Notes: generated by a model from the sequence alone, not told the origin. A stretch of 64,000 bases of DNA from Drosophila miranda (GCF_003369915.1 NW_022881614.1:8019001-8083000), one strand, 5' to 3'; positions 12,590 through 23,344 are shown, numbered from the stretch's first letter. A program made the numbers and translations.

Positions 12590-13387
12590 TCTATGATTCT
12601 GCGTTTTTAGTTTTCTCGAATGTGCAATATTGTGGATGCAACAGATTTTCGTCCTTTGTGTGGGCGGAAGGGGGTGGGGCGAAATTTTGAGATACACGTT
12701 TTATAGTAAGATCTAACAGGAGTGCGGATACCAAATTTGGTCACTCTAGCCTTAATAGTCTCTGAGATTTTTGAATATCCCCAGATTTTCGTCCTTTGCG
12801 GCGGCGGAAGGGGGTGTGGCGAAATTTTGAAACAAACTCGTCTCGGTCCGATATATTAGGAGTGTGGATACCAAATTTGGTTGCTCTAGCTTTTGTAGTC
12901 TCTGAGATCTAGGCGCTAATGTTTTACTCTAAGCAAAGCCGCCTATGCTACGTGTGTGTTAGAGAGAGACAGGGCGAGAAAAAATGAAATTGTTTTCTTG
13001 ATGCTGGCTATAATAATAATACGATCCAATTCAGATTCCGCAGTCTTAAAGATATGGTCATTCTCTACAATCCTGCGTTTTTGGTTTTCTCATATCTTTA
13101 AAATTGTGGATGCCAAAAATTTTCGTCCTTTGTGGGGGCGGAAGTGGGCGGGGCGAAGTTTTGAAATATTTTTGTAGCAGTGACATATCACAGAAGTCTG
13201 GATCCAAAACATCGTTGCTCTCGCTCTTATAGTCTTTGAGCACTAGGCGCTGAAGGGGACGGACAGACGGACAGACGGACGGACGGATGGACGGACAGAC
13301 AGACAGGGCTCAATCGACTCGGCTATTGATGCTGATCAAGAATATATAATATACTTTATATATATACTCATTTTGAGTATCGGGTAT
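12590..13387 (-). mobile_element. ISY 5' half, orphaned by inversion
   Basis: Starts at 'TCTATGATTCTGCG', inside the element, and continues to the palindromic 5' end at 13387. It carries the microsatellite (about 13258-13305). A small deletion near the 5' end has removed the 'GGGGTCGGAAACG' block. Confidence 0.85.
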
Positions 13388-14893
13388 AAAAAAAGGTTTA
13401 ATTTATTTAGAAGTAGAAACCGTTAGAGGAAAGTTTCTATTTGCAGACAGACCTAAGTCCTGGGTGTGCTTCGTCCAAAAATCACACAAGTCTGAGATTA
13501 ATTGACAGCCTAATTATTAGTACTTGGGACGGGTTATTCTTGAGAGGTGGCGGAATACTTCAGAGAGACTTTCATTCTGTTTGTTGGGTCATTCTTTCTT
13601 CGTTCGCCAGCCAGATACGCCCGATAATCGCAGCGCACACTTTTCACTTACCTGAAACTTTCGCAAACAATCCAGAGAAAAGGAGGGAGCCGAGCCTGTG
13701 TGCGCTCAGCTCTTTGCATTTGGCTTGGAGAACACCTTGGCAATCCCCGGGAGCTCGAGGTTTCCCGTCCGAGTTGGCGAAAGCAAACAACCAGAGGTGG
13801 GACGTCACTCCCATTGAAAGTTTTCTTGTGCGAAAACTACACAGCGACCTTGAGAGCTGGCATTCCACACACTCAGAAAAAAGGGGACCCTCGTTTGAAT
13901 TGGATGTTAAGATATCAATTTTATATTTCCCAAATATCGATTGGATACTTACATTTTGGTATACAAATGGATTCCTTCTTCATTTTCATGTCCATATGAT
14001 AATAAAACGAAATATTTATATTATAATAAATTGGAACCGTTTAGTATCCAAGGGATGTATTGGAAAATATATAAAACATATTCTTAGTCTTTAAAAAAAA
14101 ACCTTTTTCCATTTTTTCTCGGTGTGAACATCGACATTTAATTGAACTTTCGATTAAATAATTATTTAAATTTAAAAAAAAATCTTTAATGGTCTGAATC
14201 GTATTTAAAATTGAAAATAACTGACCACGGAACAGTGTAACCCGGATAGAGATGTGTGCTCTGAATTTAATGACTGTCCTTTGCTTCGGGTTGGACATTT
14301 CTCAAGATATACGAGTACTCGTATGTATTCAAAATCAATTCCATGCTCGGCAAACAAAAAGTGATGTATTTCGGGAGGGGCTTGAAGGTGCCAGGACCTT
14401 GCATCCGGCCACGTCTCCGAATGTTTGTCTATGTCCAGGACGAAGATTGTTCCAATTTGAGCCATTCATTTAGCATTGTGTGCCATTGTGATTTTTATGT
14501 GGCTATAAATTGTCGTCTTTTGCTTCAATCAAGGGGGGTCTCTGGGTCTTGGTGGAATTTACGAGTTTGAATAAAACATTTAGCTATCCATATAAAGAAA
14601 GAAAGACACACTCCACTCTGTGGATTGTTTTCCAATTTGTGTAATTTTTTGTTGTTTATTTTGTTTATAACTACATCAATAAATTATGTATCTTATCGTA
14701 TAATTCATAATCATACTCTTTGAAAGCGTGAGAGCATTTTTGAATTGCGATCCGGCAGCTGGGTTTCTGATTCTGGTTCTGAATCGAATAAAATTGTTCA
14801 TCTTGGGTCCTCTCCTTGTGGACTTTGCCTACTTCTCCACCTCCGAGGTATTCAAAGAGTATGCATGTCGAAACATCGGCCAGCCGAAGATAT
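13388..14893. other. host DNA without a supported gene
   Basis: AT-rich in its right half. A long plus-strand open frame (13441-14094) has no family motif and odd composition. On the minus strand a strong splice donor ('CAG' then 'GTAAGTG', complement of about 13646-13655) follows GC-richer sequence, so an untranslated or short coding exon of a minus-strand gene could lie at about 13653-13870. I cannot assign it. Confidence 0.4.
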
Positions 14894-16014
14894 TTATACC
14901 CGATACTCAAAATGAGTATTGGGGTATATTAGATTTGTGGTAAAAGTGGATGTGTGTAACGTCCAGAAGGAATCGTTTCCGACCCCATAAAGTATATATA
15001 TTCTTGATCAGCATCAATAGCCGAGTCGATTGAGCCATGTCTGTCTGTCCGTCCGTCCGTCCGTCTGTCCGTCTGTCCGTCTGTCCGTCCCCTTCAGCGC
15101 CTAGTGCTCAAAGACTATAAGAGCGAGAGCAACGATGTTTTGGATCCAGACTTCTGTGATATGTCACTGCTACAAAAATATTTCAAAACTTCGCCCCGCC
15201 CACTTCCGCCCCCACAAAGGACGAAAATTTTTGGCATCCACAATTTTAAAGATATGAGAAAACCAAAAACGTAGGATTGTAGAGAATGACCATATCTTTA
15301 AGACTGCGGAATCTGAATTGGATCGTATTATTATTATAGCCAGCATCAAGAAAACAATTTCATTTTTTCTCGCCCTGTCTCTCTCTAACACACACGTAGC
15401 ATAGGCGGCTTTGCTTAGAGTAAAACATTAGCGCCTAGATCTCAGAGACTACAAAAGCTAGAGCAACCAAATTTGGTATCCACACTCCTAATATATCGGA
15501 CCGAGACGAGTTTGTTTCAAAATTTCGCCACACCCCCTTCCGCCGCCGCAAAGGACGAAAATCTGGGGATATTCAAAAATCTCAGAGACTATTAAGGCTA
15601 GAGTGACCAAATTTGGTATCCGCACTCCTGTTAGATCTTACTATAAAACGTGTATCTCAAAATTTCGCCCCACCCCCTTCCGCCCACACAAAGGACGAAA
15701 ATCTGTTGGATCCACAATATTGCACATTCGAGAAAACTAAAAACGCAGAATCATAGATAATGACCATATCTATCAGATTGCTGAATCTGGATCAGATCAG
15801 ATCATTTTTATAGCCAATAGGAACAAATCAATTTGCAGTGGCTACGCAGCGCCCGACGTCACGCTCAGACTGATTTTCTGTCTCTCTCGCACGCACTCTT
15901 TGTCGTGTCGTTTAATATTAGCGGCGTCTGCCGGAGGAGAGCCATACTGACTTAGTATCGGGTATAACCGTAGAGTTGCGGTGTCCGCAGCAACTCACAA
16001 CGTTCCCCCTCGTT
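14894..16014 (+). mobile_element. full-length ISY Helitron
   Basis: Complete plus-strand copy from 'TTATACCCGATACTC' to 'CGTTCCCCCTCGTT'. The (GTCTGTCC)n tract is at about 15039-15090. The 3' hairpin has stem GAGTTGC/GCAACTC at about 15974-15994. The arrangement (5' subterminal palindrome, central GTCY microsatellite, 3' stem-loop) is that of DINE-1-type Helitrons. Confidence 0.9.
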
Positions 16015-16183
16015 TTAATTTCCGTTAATGATTAATCTGATGACATCGTAGTTTGATTGTGGCTAACAATTAGGGATCGTTTCTCTCTTGCTTTAAGTTT
16101 AGTTTAGCTTGATATTAGCTTACTGGCCTCCAGTTACAATATTTTCTCTTTTTTTTAAGTTTTCTTAGGGGAAAATCTGTTTA
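16015..16183. other. short host spacer
   Basis: AT-rich DNA between the ISY end and the long LINE target-site duplication. Nothing recognised. Confidence 0.4.
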
Positions 16184-16283
16184 GCGATAAGGTTTTCTGT
16201 TTAGAAATCTTCAATTGTGATTGGCTTGGTTTAATCGGTATCAGCATCTAAGTGTGCATTTGATAGCGATTCGTGTGTGTGTG
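16184..16283. repeat. long target-site duplication, left copy (about 100 bp)
   Basis: From 'GCGATAAGGTTTTCTG' to the (GT)n run, repeated at 17194-17293. The two copies bracket the LINE fragment at 16284-17193 exactly, as a target-site duplication would. About 100 bp is unusually long for a LINE. Confidence 0.75.
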
Positions 16284-17193
16284 TTTTTTTTTTTTTTTTG
16301 TTGTGTGACTACAGGAAAGCTTCATGCCGACTCAGCCGAAGCCGAAGTGAGGGACTCTAACCGCTTTAAAACCAACCACACCTATCCCGGATCCCGGCGG
16401 TACTGTCGCGAGATATTACTTCGCCGGGGGGAGATGCCCGTAGGGCTCTTCTCTTAATAATCTCCTTTATCCTTTATCTCCTTGCATTGCGTGCTCTTTC
16501 TTCGCGACGCAGTTTGGTAGCCATAGTTACGGCCATGAATCTAATCGAGGCCCAGTTTCCTTCCGACTCCAGCAGGCATTCTGCCAGGTTTGACACCGCT
16601 GGCATTCTTCCAAGCTTGTTGCTTAGATCCTCTCGTTCTTGCCGAAATCTTGGACATTCGAAGAAGCAGTGCTCTGCGTCTTCGATGACCCCTGCGCAGA
16701 CCACGCAGAAGGGGTCGTCCTCGTGCTTAAACCTATGCAGGTAGGCTTTAAAGCAACCGTGTCCTGTCAGTTGTGTCAGGTGATACTCCACTTGTCCATG
16801 GCTACGGTTCAGCCAACTCTTCAGGTCTGGGATTAGCCTATGGGTCCATCGCCCTTTGCTGCTGTTATCCCACGAATCTTGCCATTGCAGGATTGTGCGC
16901 TGCCTTAAGGCACCTCTGGTGTCCTGGTCCGTAGTCCCCAGGGTTCGCTGTGCCCTGATTCCTGCGGCTTCTCTTGCCAGCAGATGGATGGGAATCATTC
17001 CTGCTACCACAAGTGCGGCGTCTTGGGATACCGTTCTGAATGCGCAACACACCCTCAGGGCACACAGCCTCTGGACTGCGTTGCATTCTCGGGCATATGT
17101 TTTATGCTTCATTGCATCAACCCATATTGGTGCAGCGTACATTAGCGTTGAGCCAACTACGCTCGCTAGTAGCTTTCGCCTTGGCTGTTTCGG
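16284..17193 (-). mobile_element. LINE B: 5'-truncated R1/LOA-type LINE
   Basis: Minus-strand insertion with its poly(A) as a T run at about 16284-16300, next to (GT)n. The remaining coding part is the C-terminal end of ORF2. The 5' end is truncated inside ORF2, at the 'GPKQPRRKLL'-like segment, directly against the right target-site duplication. Confidence 0.85.
16474..17190 (-). pseudogene. LINE B ORF2 C-terminal fragment
   Basis: The encoded segment has the post-RT region typical of R1/LOA-type ORF2 proteins: 'GRWTHRLIPDLKSWL', 'HLTQLTGHGCFKAYL', then a CCHC-like zinc knuckle 'CVVC...HCFFECPRF'. It ends with a basic tail and a stop. Endonuclease and RT domains are absent, so it cannot function alone. 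Confidence 0.85.
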
Positions 17194-17285
17194 GCGATAA
17201 GGTTTTCTGTTTAGAAATCTTCAATTGTGATTGGCTTGGTTTAATCGGTATCAGCATCTAAGTGTGCATTTGATAGCGATTCGTG

Positions 17286-17293
<8 letters not shown>
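17194..17293. repeat. long target-site duplication, right copy
   Basis: Same sequence as 16184-16283. It continues as (GT)n to 17300 and then into the T run of LINE A, so LINE B inserted at the same (GT)n/T junction already used by LINE A. Confidence 0.75.
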
Positions 17294-17316
<23 letters not shown>

Positions 17317-17470
17317 TTCTGTATTAACTCTTAATTTTATTAAATTTTATAAGCCTGGGACTTAACTAAAGCTAGACAGGGAGCTGTATTGAGTTGGAGA
17401 GACCGGCAGGAAGTTCCGGGTCTCTGCGGGACGGCCGCAAAGCATTGCTTCGCAGGGACCATGGTTCCTC

Positions 17471-20213
17471 CTAGCCACTCTCGTTCCTTCGGCGCTCGCA
17501 CCTACGCAGCTCCTTCATGGCGCCGGCTGCAAAGTTGCTCCAGGCCGACCATACCATGGGGTCTTCCACAATCTTCTCGATCAGGTTGTTCGGCGTGAGC
17601 TGCCCGCCGGCGGCTCGCCACAACTCCTCCCTAATAAGTGAGAAGCGCCCACATTGAAAAATGATGTGCTCAGCGTCTTCAGTGGCGTCGCCGCACCACG
17701 AGCAGTTCGGCGAGTTCTCGTGGCCGAACCTCCAAAGGTAATGGCTGAAGCAGCCGTGTCCGCTCAGAAGCTGTGTGGAATGGAAATTGACCACACCGTG
17801 TCGCCTGCCGATCCAATATCGGACATCCGGAATCAGGCGGTGTGTCCACCGTCCTTTATCAGAGCCGTCCCAGCGGCTTTGCCATGCTCTGAGGCTTCCT
17901 TCACGGGCCTGCTTGCGCGCGTCTCTCCTTGCCGCGCCGGCCCGGATGGCCTCGGCCACGGCCCTCTCCTCAAGCACCAGAAGGTCAATTGGAAGGACAC
18001 CCGCCAGGACTAGGGCAGCGTCGTCGGATATGGTCCGAAAGCCGCAGCAGATCCGGAGCGCGCAGAGGCGATGAGTGGCTTTTACGCCCCTAGCGTAGCT
18101 GGCAACTTTAATTCCATCCGCCCATACGTCTGCTGCATAGGTCATGGCTGAGCGGACTACACTGGTCAGCAGAATCCTCCTCTCCTGCTTCGGGCCACGG
18201 GTATTCAGCAGTATTCGGAACAGCGCCCGACTCGTGTTTGCCGCTTTCTCCTGGACGTAGCTTAGGTGTTCACGGAAACTGAGCCTGGTGTCGATCATCA
18301 CGCCCAGATACCGAATGGCTCGTTTCGACGATAGTCTCTGGTCGCCAACCCTGATGTGAGCGGTCTCCACAGTCGAACGGGTGCTCACCAATACTGCCTC
18401 GGTTTTATGAGCGGCTATCTCTAGTCCCGCAGAGCGGAGCCAGTCTGCAATCAGCTGGATTGCGGTGTCACAATTTGCTTCGACGACGTCCAGGTGCTTG
18501 GCCACCACCGTCAGGGCGACATCATCTGCGTAGCAGGTTAGCTGACATCCGCCTGGAAGAGCTAATCTCATGACTCCATCGTAGGCAATGTTCCATAATA
18601 GGGGACCCATCACTGATCCTTGGGGAACTCCTGCCGTTATGCCGTGAGTCTGCGCGCCGGCCTCCGTATTATACTCCAGCAGTCTTCCCGCGAAGTAGCT
18701 CCTTACGATTGCCTGAAGGTATTGGGGTACACCGCGCCGGTTAAGTGAGTCCAGGATGCACTCCCACTTCACCGTATTGAAGGCGTTCCTGATGTCTAGG
18801 GTGACAATCAGGCAGTATTCCTTCTTGCCGCCCTTCCATCGAGTTCCCTCCACTGCCTTGGAGGCTATGTCAACTACCCTGCCTATGGCGTCCACCGTTG
18901 ACCTCCCACTCCTGAAGCCGTATTGGTTTGGTGAAAGTCCCCCAGCATCCTCGACGGCGTTGTCTAGTCTTCTACGGATTATCTGTTCCAGAGTCTTCCC
19001 CAGCGAGTCGATTAAGCAAATCGGTCGAAACGAGGAGGGATCGTCCGGCGGCTTTCCTGGCTTTGGCAAGAGCACCAGGTGTTGCAACTTCCACTGCGGC
19101 GGAAATAGTCCTTCCCGCAGGCACTGCGTGAATGCCCTAGCAAACTCGTGCGGGTTGTATGCCATCGCCAGTTTTACCGCACGGTTGGGGATTCCATCAG
19201 GGCCTGGAGCCTTCTTGGCCTTTAAGCTTTGGGCCAGGGCGACGATTTCGTCCTCCGTGACCGGTTCGACCGAGTATGCAGGCTGGTGTGCGACGGCACT
19301 GCTGGCAAGACCGTGAGCCCCGGATGGGAACAATGCCTCAACAATCGTCCGCAACTGGTCTGGGTCAGACGGCGACCCCGCGTTGCTGCCATGAATTCGC
19401 TTCATTACCGTCTTGTAGGCACGTCCCCACGGATCCTTCTCGGCTGAGTCGCAAAGCTGCAGGAAGCACTCCCTCTTGCTCTCCTTGATGGCGTTCTTTA
19501 GGGCTTTTCTAGCTCCGCAGTACTCCGCCTGTAGCCTTGGCCAGCTAGTGCCACTCCTTCTGCGATCCCGTTGATATCGCCTTCTAGCTGACAGGCAAGT
19601 GCGTCTGGCCTCCTGGATCTCGTCATTCCACCAATAGGTCGGCGATTGCTTACCCTTGAATGGCCTCTTGCGACTCATACTGGCATCGCATGCGAGCAGT
19701 AGGGACTCCAGAAGCTGGTTGACCATCTGTTGAGCTGAGCCTCCGACCTCCATATTCCTCAGCGCCTCCAAGAACCTTGGAATCCGCATTGATTCGGGAT
19801 TGTAGGCTGCTCTCCGGTTTGTCTGCGTTGCCCTGGTCAGTCTGCAACCACCTTCTCCGCCTATCGAGAACACCACTGCCTCGTGGTCGCTGGCCGTATA
19901 GTGGTTCCCCAGGCGCCAGGTGGACAGAGGGGAAAGGCTGCTAGAGGCGAATGTAAGGTCGATGACTGACCCAGAGCCACCCCTGTTGAAGGTATTCGCG
20001 GTCCCCTGATTCAGCAATGCTACGTCCAACGCAGCGAAGGCCTCAAGCAGTACGTGTCCCTTGTATATGGCGTCCGAGCTGCTGCTTCTGGAGATGTCAC
20101 TGCCCCACTCCTGGGCCCAAGCATTGAAGTCGTCAGCAATCACATTTGGTTTGTGGTGCCTGGCGTCGTCGGCCAATTCGTCCATCGCCGCAGCGATGTA
20201 GTGCAATCTACAG
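17471..20213 (-). pseudogene. LINE A ORF2: endonuclease (partial), RT and C-terminal domain
   Basis: About 900 residues in one frame. In order: the rest of an apurinic-type endonuclease ('DDFNAW' where GDFNAW is expected, then 'SDHEAVVF' with the catalytic histidine); reverse transcriptase with 'KKAPGPDGIPNRA', 'FRPICLIDSLGK', 'VTLDIRNAF', 'GVPQGSVMGPLLWN' and the active-site box 'CYADDVAL'; then 'GRWTHRLIPDVRYWIG' and a CCHC knuckle. The RT part looks intact. The endonuclease N-terminus is separated by the ISY insertion and about 40 residues between the two parts are missing by comparison with LINE C. The element is therefore inactive in cis. Confidence 0.9.
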
Positions 20214-20920
20214 AACGTTGTGAGTTGCTGCGGACACCGCAACTCTACAGTTATACCCGATACTAAGTCAGTATGGCTCTCCTCCGGCAGACGCCGCTAA
20301 TATTGAACCACACGACAAAGAGTGCGTGCGAGAGAGACAGAAAATCAGTCTAAGCGTGACGTCGGGCGCTGCTTAGCCACTGAAAATTGATTTCTTGCTT
20401 TTGGCTACAAAAATGTTCCGATCTGATCCAGATTCAGCAATCTGATAGATATAGTCATTATCTATGATTCTGCGTTTTTAGTTTTCTCGAATGTGCAATA
20501 TTGTGGATGCAACAGATTTTCGTCCTTTGTGGGGGCGGAAGGGGGTGGGGCGAAATTCTGAGATATACGTTTTATAGTGAGATCTAACAGAAGTGCGGAT
20601 ACCAAATTTGGTTACTCTAGCCTTAATAGTCTCTGAGATTTGTGGATGCCCCAGATTTTCGTCCTTTGCGGGGGCGGAAGGGGGTGTGGCGAAATTTGGA
20701 CACGAAACGGTCAAGGTCCGATATCACAGGAGTGTGGATACCAAATTTGGTTGCTCTGGCTCTTATAGGGTCTGAGATCCTTGAACTCATATTTTGCAAT
20801 TGACAAAACCGACCATGAAACCTGTGTGTTAGAGAGAGACAGAGCGAGAAAGAATGAAATTGTTTTCTTGATTCTGGCTATAATCGTTTTACGATCTGGT
20901 TCAGATTTTGCACTGTAGAT
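20213..20920 (-). mobile_element. ISY fragment inside LINE A
   Basis: Minus-orientation ISY from 'GAACGTTGTGAGTTGC' to about 'GGCTATAATCG', lacking the microsatellite half and the outermost 3' bases. It is more diverged than the array copies (for example 'TTGCTTTTGGCTACAAAAATG'). LINE sequence resumes near 20921. Confidence 0.8.
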
Positions 20921-21093
20921 TTTGCAGATTTTGCTGCTTTTCCTGAGGAGCTTTGGACCCAGAATCCATCCTCGGGGGAAATGTATGGTTCGCTAATTAT
21001 TGCAACGTCCGATCTCATTTCACGCACCGACTGAGAGAGCAGATCTGTGGCAGCCTCGCAATGGTTTAGGTTTATTTGGTAAAACCTAACCAT
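20921..21093 (-). pseudogene. LINE A ORF2 start (endonuclease N-terminus)
   Basis: Encodes 'INLNHCEAATDLL' and 'VAIISEPY', the start of the AP-endonuclease domain (the E of 'SEPY' is the metal-binding glutamate position). It corresponds to 'LNLNHCEAAQSLL' in LINE C. It ends at the ISY insertion. Confidence 0.85.
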
Positions 21094-22480
21094 GTCCAGC
21101 GTTTTGACTTGCCTTCTCTTTGGGTGCCATGGGGCACCTGTGGCTACCAGCTACGTGTGAGTGGGGCTTGCCCTTTCCGACACAGAGGAAGCATTTTGCC
21201 TCATTGTGGCAGTCGCTTATCTTGTGCTCCTCAGACCCACAGCGGAAGCACCACCCGCTTCTGTCTACAGAGCTTTTGCAATTAAGTGCAACGTGGCCGA
21301 TCTCAAGGCACCTGAAGCACTTTAACGGCAGATTTCGCTCCCGTATGCGGCAGACGGACCATGCCACTTTAACCTTACCAACGGATAGCGCCTTCGTCGC
21401 AAGGGTCGCCGGCAGGCAAATAATAGCCCGCTGGGTACCACCAAAGCCTGGGCGCAAACTCTTAATGGCGTCCACATCGAGTGTAATCCCCATTTGCTCG
21501 CTGAAGGCCTTCCTCACGTCCTCCGAGGTAGCCATCTCATCCAAGTCGAGCATCTCTAGCCTCGTCTGCTGGGTGAGTGCTCGCGCCTCCGCCTTGCCTC
21601 CTAGGCCAGTGCCTATGTCCTCGCGAAGCAGCTGCGCGGTCTCCTTCGAGGCGTCTTTGAGCTCCAATAGAAGAGCACCTTTGGCTGTTCGCTTCACTCT
21701 GCTCACACTCTCGCCGACCTTCTTCATCTTCTCGCTCTGGTTGCGGGTGACGAGGTTAAGGATCTCCGCGTAAGTCATTTCCCCTTTTGGCTCGATGATA
21801 ATAACATCCGGACGGGGCCTTGGCTTCCGGGCGTGCGCTCTGCTCTTCACCTTCTCCCATTCACCTTCGGTAGGTGCAGCTGATTCGGTCTTCCTTGCCG
21901 GTTGTTCGCGGGACTGCAACGTGGGATGGCCACTCATATTGTTTCTCCTCTTCGGCGAGCTCCTCGTCGGCTTGTCCAGCTTCCTTTTCAGCGCATCGCG
22001 TTGAGGGGAGCACTGCGTCTCCTGATCACGCCGCTCCACCCTCTCCTTCCTCTGAAACTTTGCGTCGAAGCTGTGAAGCGCGGACTTTTGCATCCTCACC
22101 ACGTTCTGCGCCAACTCTTTCATCTCCTTGTTGAGATAACGGGCGTCCCTCAGCATCTTCGCCAATTCCGTCGACTTTTCTACCAGCGAAGCCAGGATCG
22201 ACCGCAGATCTCCGTCGGCCTTTGGTCCTGTACCGCTTTTGTCTGTGGAAGCACTGCTGAAGTCAAAGGGATTGACAGGGACTTCTGCTGGTGCAGACAC
22301 AGTCAGTGCTGGCAGCACTCTAAGGGGCGCCTTAAGTGGAGTTCCGGTACCAAGGCTTAGCTGGGCCGGCTTCTCAACTGCCTGCTCCCTGGGCCAAATG
22401 CCTCGGGGCGTCTGCCACTGTGGTGGGGAACGCTGCAGGCTAGTTCTCCTCTCAAAGACCCGCTTTTCCTCCTCCTCCAT
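21086..22480 (-). CDS. LINE A ORF1 (gag-like nucleic-acid-binding protein)
   Basis: Uninterrupted frame of about 464 codons. Charged N-terminal half; the C-terminal third holds three zinc knuckles: 'CFRCLEIGHVALNC', 'CFRCGSEEHKISDC' and 'CFLCVGK...HRC'. This is the ORF1 layout of I/R1/LOA-group LINEs, where the protein coats the RNA. It overlaps the ORF2 start by 8 bases, suggesting coupled termination and reinitiation. The precise start codon is uncertain. Confidence 0.8.
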   Translation of the reverse strand: MEEEEKRVFERRTSLQRSPPQWQTPRGIWPREQAVEKPAQLSLGTGTPLKAPLRVLPALTVSAPAEVPVNPFDFSSASTDKSGTGPKADGDLRSILASLVEKSTELAKMLRDARYLNKEMKELAQNVVRMQKSALHSFDAKFQRKERVERRDQETQCSPQRDALKRKLDKPTRSSPKRRNNMSGHPTLQSREQPARKTESAAPTEGEWEKVKSRAHARKPRPRPDVIIIEPKGEMTYAEILNLVTRNQSEKMKKVGESVSRVKRTAKGALLLELKDASKETAQLLREDIGTGLGGKAEARALTQQTRLEMLDLDEMATSEDVRKAFSEQMGITLDVDAIKSLRPGFGGTQRAIICLPATLATKALSVGKVKVAWSVCRIRERNLPLKCFRCLEIGHVALNCKSSVDRSGWCFRCGSEEHKISDCHNEAKCFLCVGKGKPHSHVAGSHRCPMAPKEKASQNAGHG

Positions 22481-22670
22481 TCTTCCTGTTTGTAACTGCC
22501 AAATACGATTTTGAAATTAGAAATTTAAAATTTAAAATTTAAAATTTGAAATTTGGGGCCCGCGCGATTTTCCGCTTGGCGCTCAACTTTCAAACTGGTT
22601 GGCCCTATCTGGCAACCCTATGACTCTCCTACGCTGTCCGGCAACTCCGTGCTGTAAGCACCTCTGCTCG

Positions 22671-22680
22671 ATCAGCTGAT
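22671..22680. promoter_or_regulatory. E-box core-promoter motif (ATCAGCTGAT)
   Basis: Perfect match to the palindromic AWCAGCTGWT motif seen in Drosophila housekeeping-type core promoters. It lies about 175 bp upstream of an ATG in strong context (GCCACCATGCGC, about 22857) that is followed at once by a splice donor. Confidence 0.4.
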
Positions 22681-22856
22681 CCGTGAATATAAATCGAGGC
22701 AAGTGAAGCGATTTGAGTGAAAGTTGTTTTTATTTTCCTACCACCAACACGATGGATAGAGAAATGCGCCAAAACCAACGATCACCCCCCCCCTGGCCCA
22801 TCTGCACGTCTGCGTTTGCCCCTGCAACCAACTGGGAAGTCTCCGCCGCCAGCCAC

Positions 22857-22973
22857 CATGCGCAGTGAGTACGGGACGCTGAAAGCCTGACTTGAGCCGT
22901 CTTCTGTTTTGATTCCAGGCGTGATACGGATTTTGTTTGTAGAAAAACTCGGAGCTCGCCTGCAAACACGACC
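22857..22973 (+). pseudogene. possible first exons of a host gene, cut by LINE C
   Basis: ATGCGCA precedes GTGAGTAC (donor); 'TTGATTCCAG' (acceptor) follows about 50 bp later and the frame continues for about 20 codons before the long LINE target duplication and (GT)n. Translation initiation context is good and a promoter motif lies upstream. I do not recognise the protein. The downstream part would be beyond LINE C (after 28109), where I find no continuation, so this is tentative. Confidence 0.3.
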
Positions 22974-22996
22974 GCACTTGGAAACTCAAACTCCGT

Positions 22997-23027
<31 letters not shown>
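22974..23027. repeat. LINE C target-site duplication, left copy with (GT)n
   Basis: 'GCACTTGGAAACTCAAACTC' followed by CG and a (GT)n run, repeated at 28057-28108. About 50 bp including the microsatellite. One C interruption in the left (GT) run is absent on the right. Confidence 0.85.
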
Positions 23028-23044
<17 letters not shown>

Positions 23045-23344
23045 TTTTTTCCATGGATACGCCACGGCGGGTGAGAATCTCTAAGAGACGCGACCGGCCC
23101 GTACCAGTCAACGAACTGGACTACCCCTTCGGGGATTCCCAGCTAAACTCCCCACCCCGCACAGCTGCACACCTCATTCCCCGCGGGATCACCGCAAAGT
23201 ATTACTTCGCGGGGATGGGTTGCCTACGTTAGGCACTCTCCTCTACGCGTCGCTCCCTTTCGCATCTTCTCAGATCACTCTGGATGGCTATTAGGGTGTT
23301 GCTAACGCGCTGCCAGTTCTCGTCGGCCTCCGTCATGAACGCCA

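Larger units (their letters stand above)
17301..22500 (-). mobile_element. LINE A: R1/LOA-type LINE, interrupted by ISY
   Basis: Minus-strand element: T run 17301-17318 (3' end), ORF2 17471-20213 continuing at 20921-21093, ORF1 21086-22480. The 5' UTR extends an unknown distance beyond 22480; AAATTT-rich direct repeats lie at about 22520-22556. An ISY fragment (20213-20920) sits in the endonuclease domain and has replaced part of it. ORF2 starts inside the ORF1 stop (ATGGTTAG overlap). The right target-site duplication was not found. Confidence 0.85.

Noticed and set aside
13441..14094. 217-codon plus-strand open frame
   Set aside because: No motif, no codon structure, overlaps frames on the other strand and ends in AT-rich DNA; more likely chance.
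20478..20714. 78-codon frames repeated in many ISY copies ('NFATPPSAPAKDENLG' type)
   Set aside because: They are repeated because ISY is repeated; both strands are open and no family is recognisable. ISY is non-autonomous.
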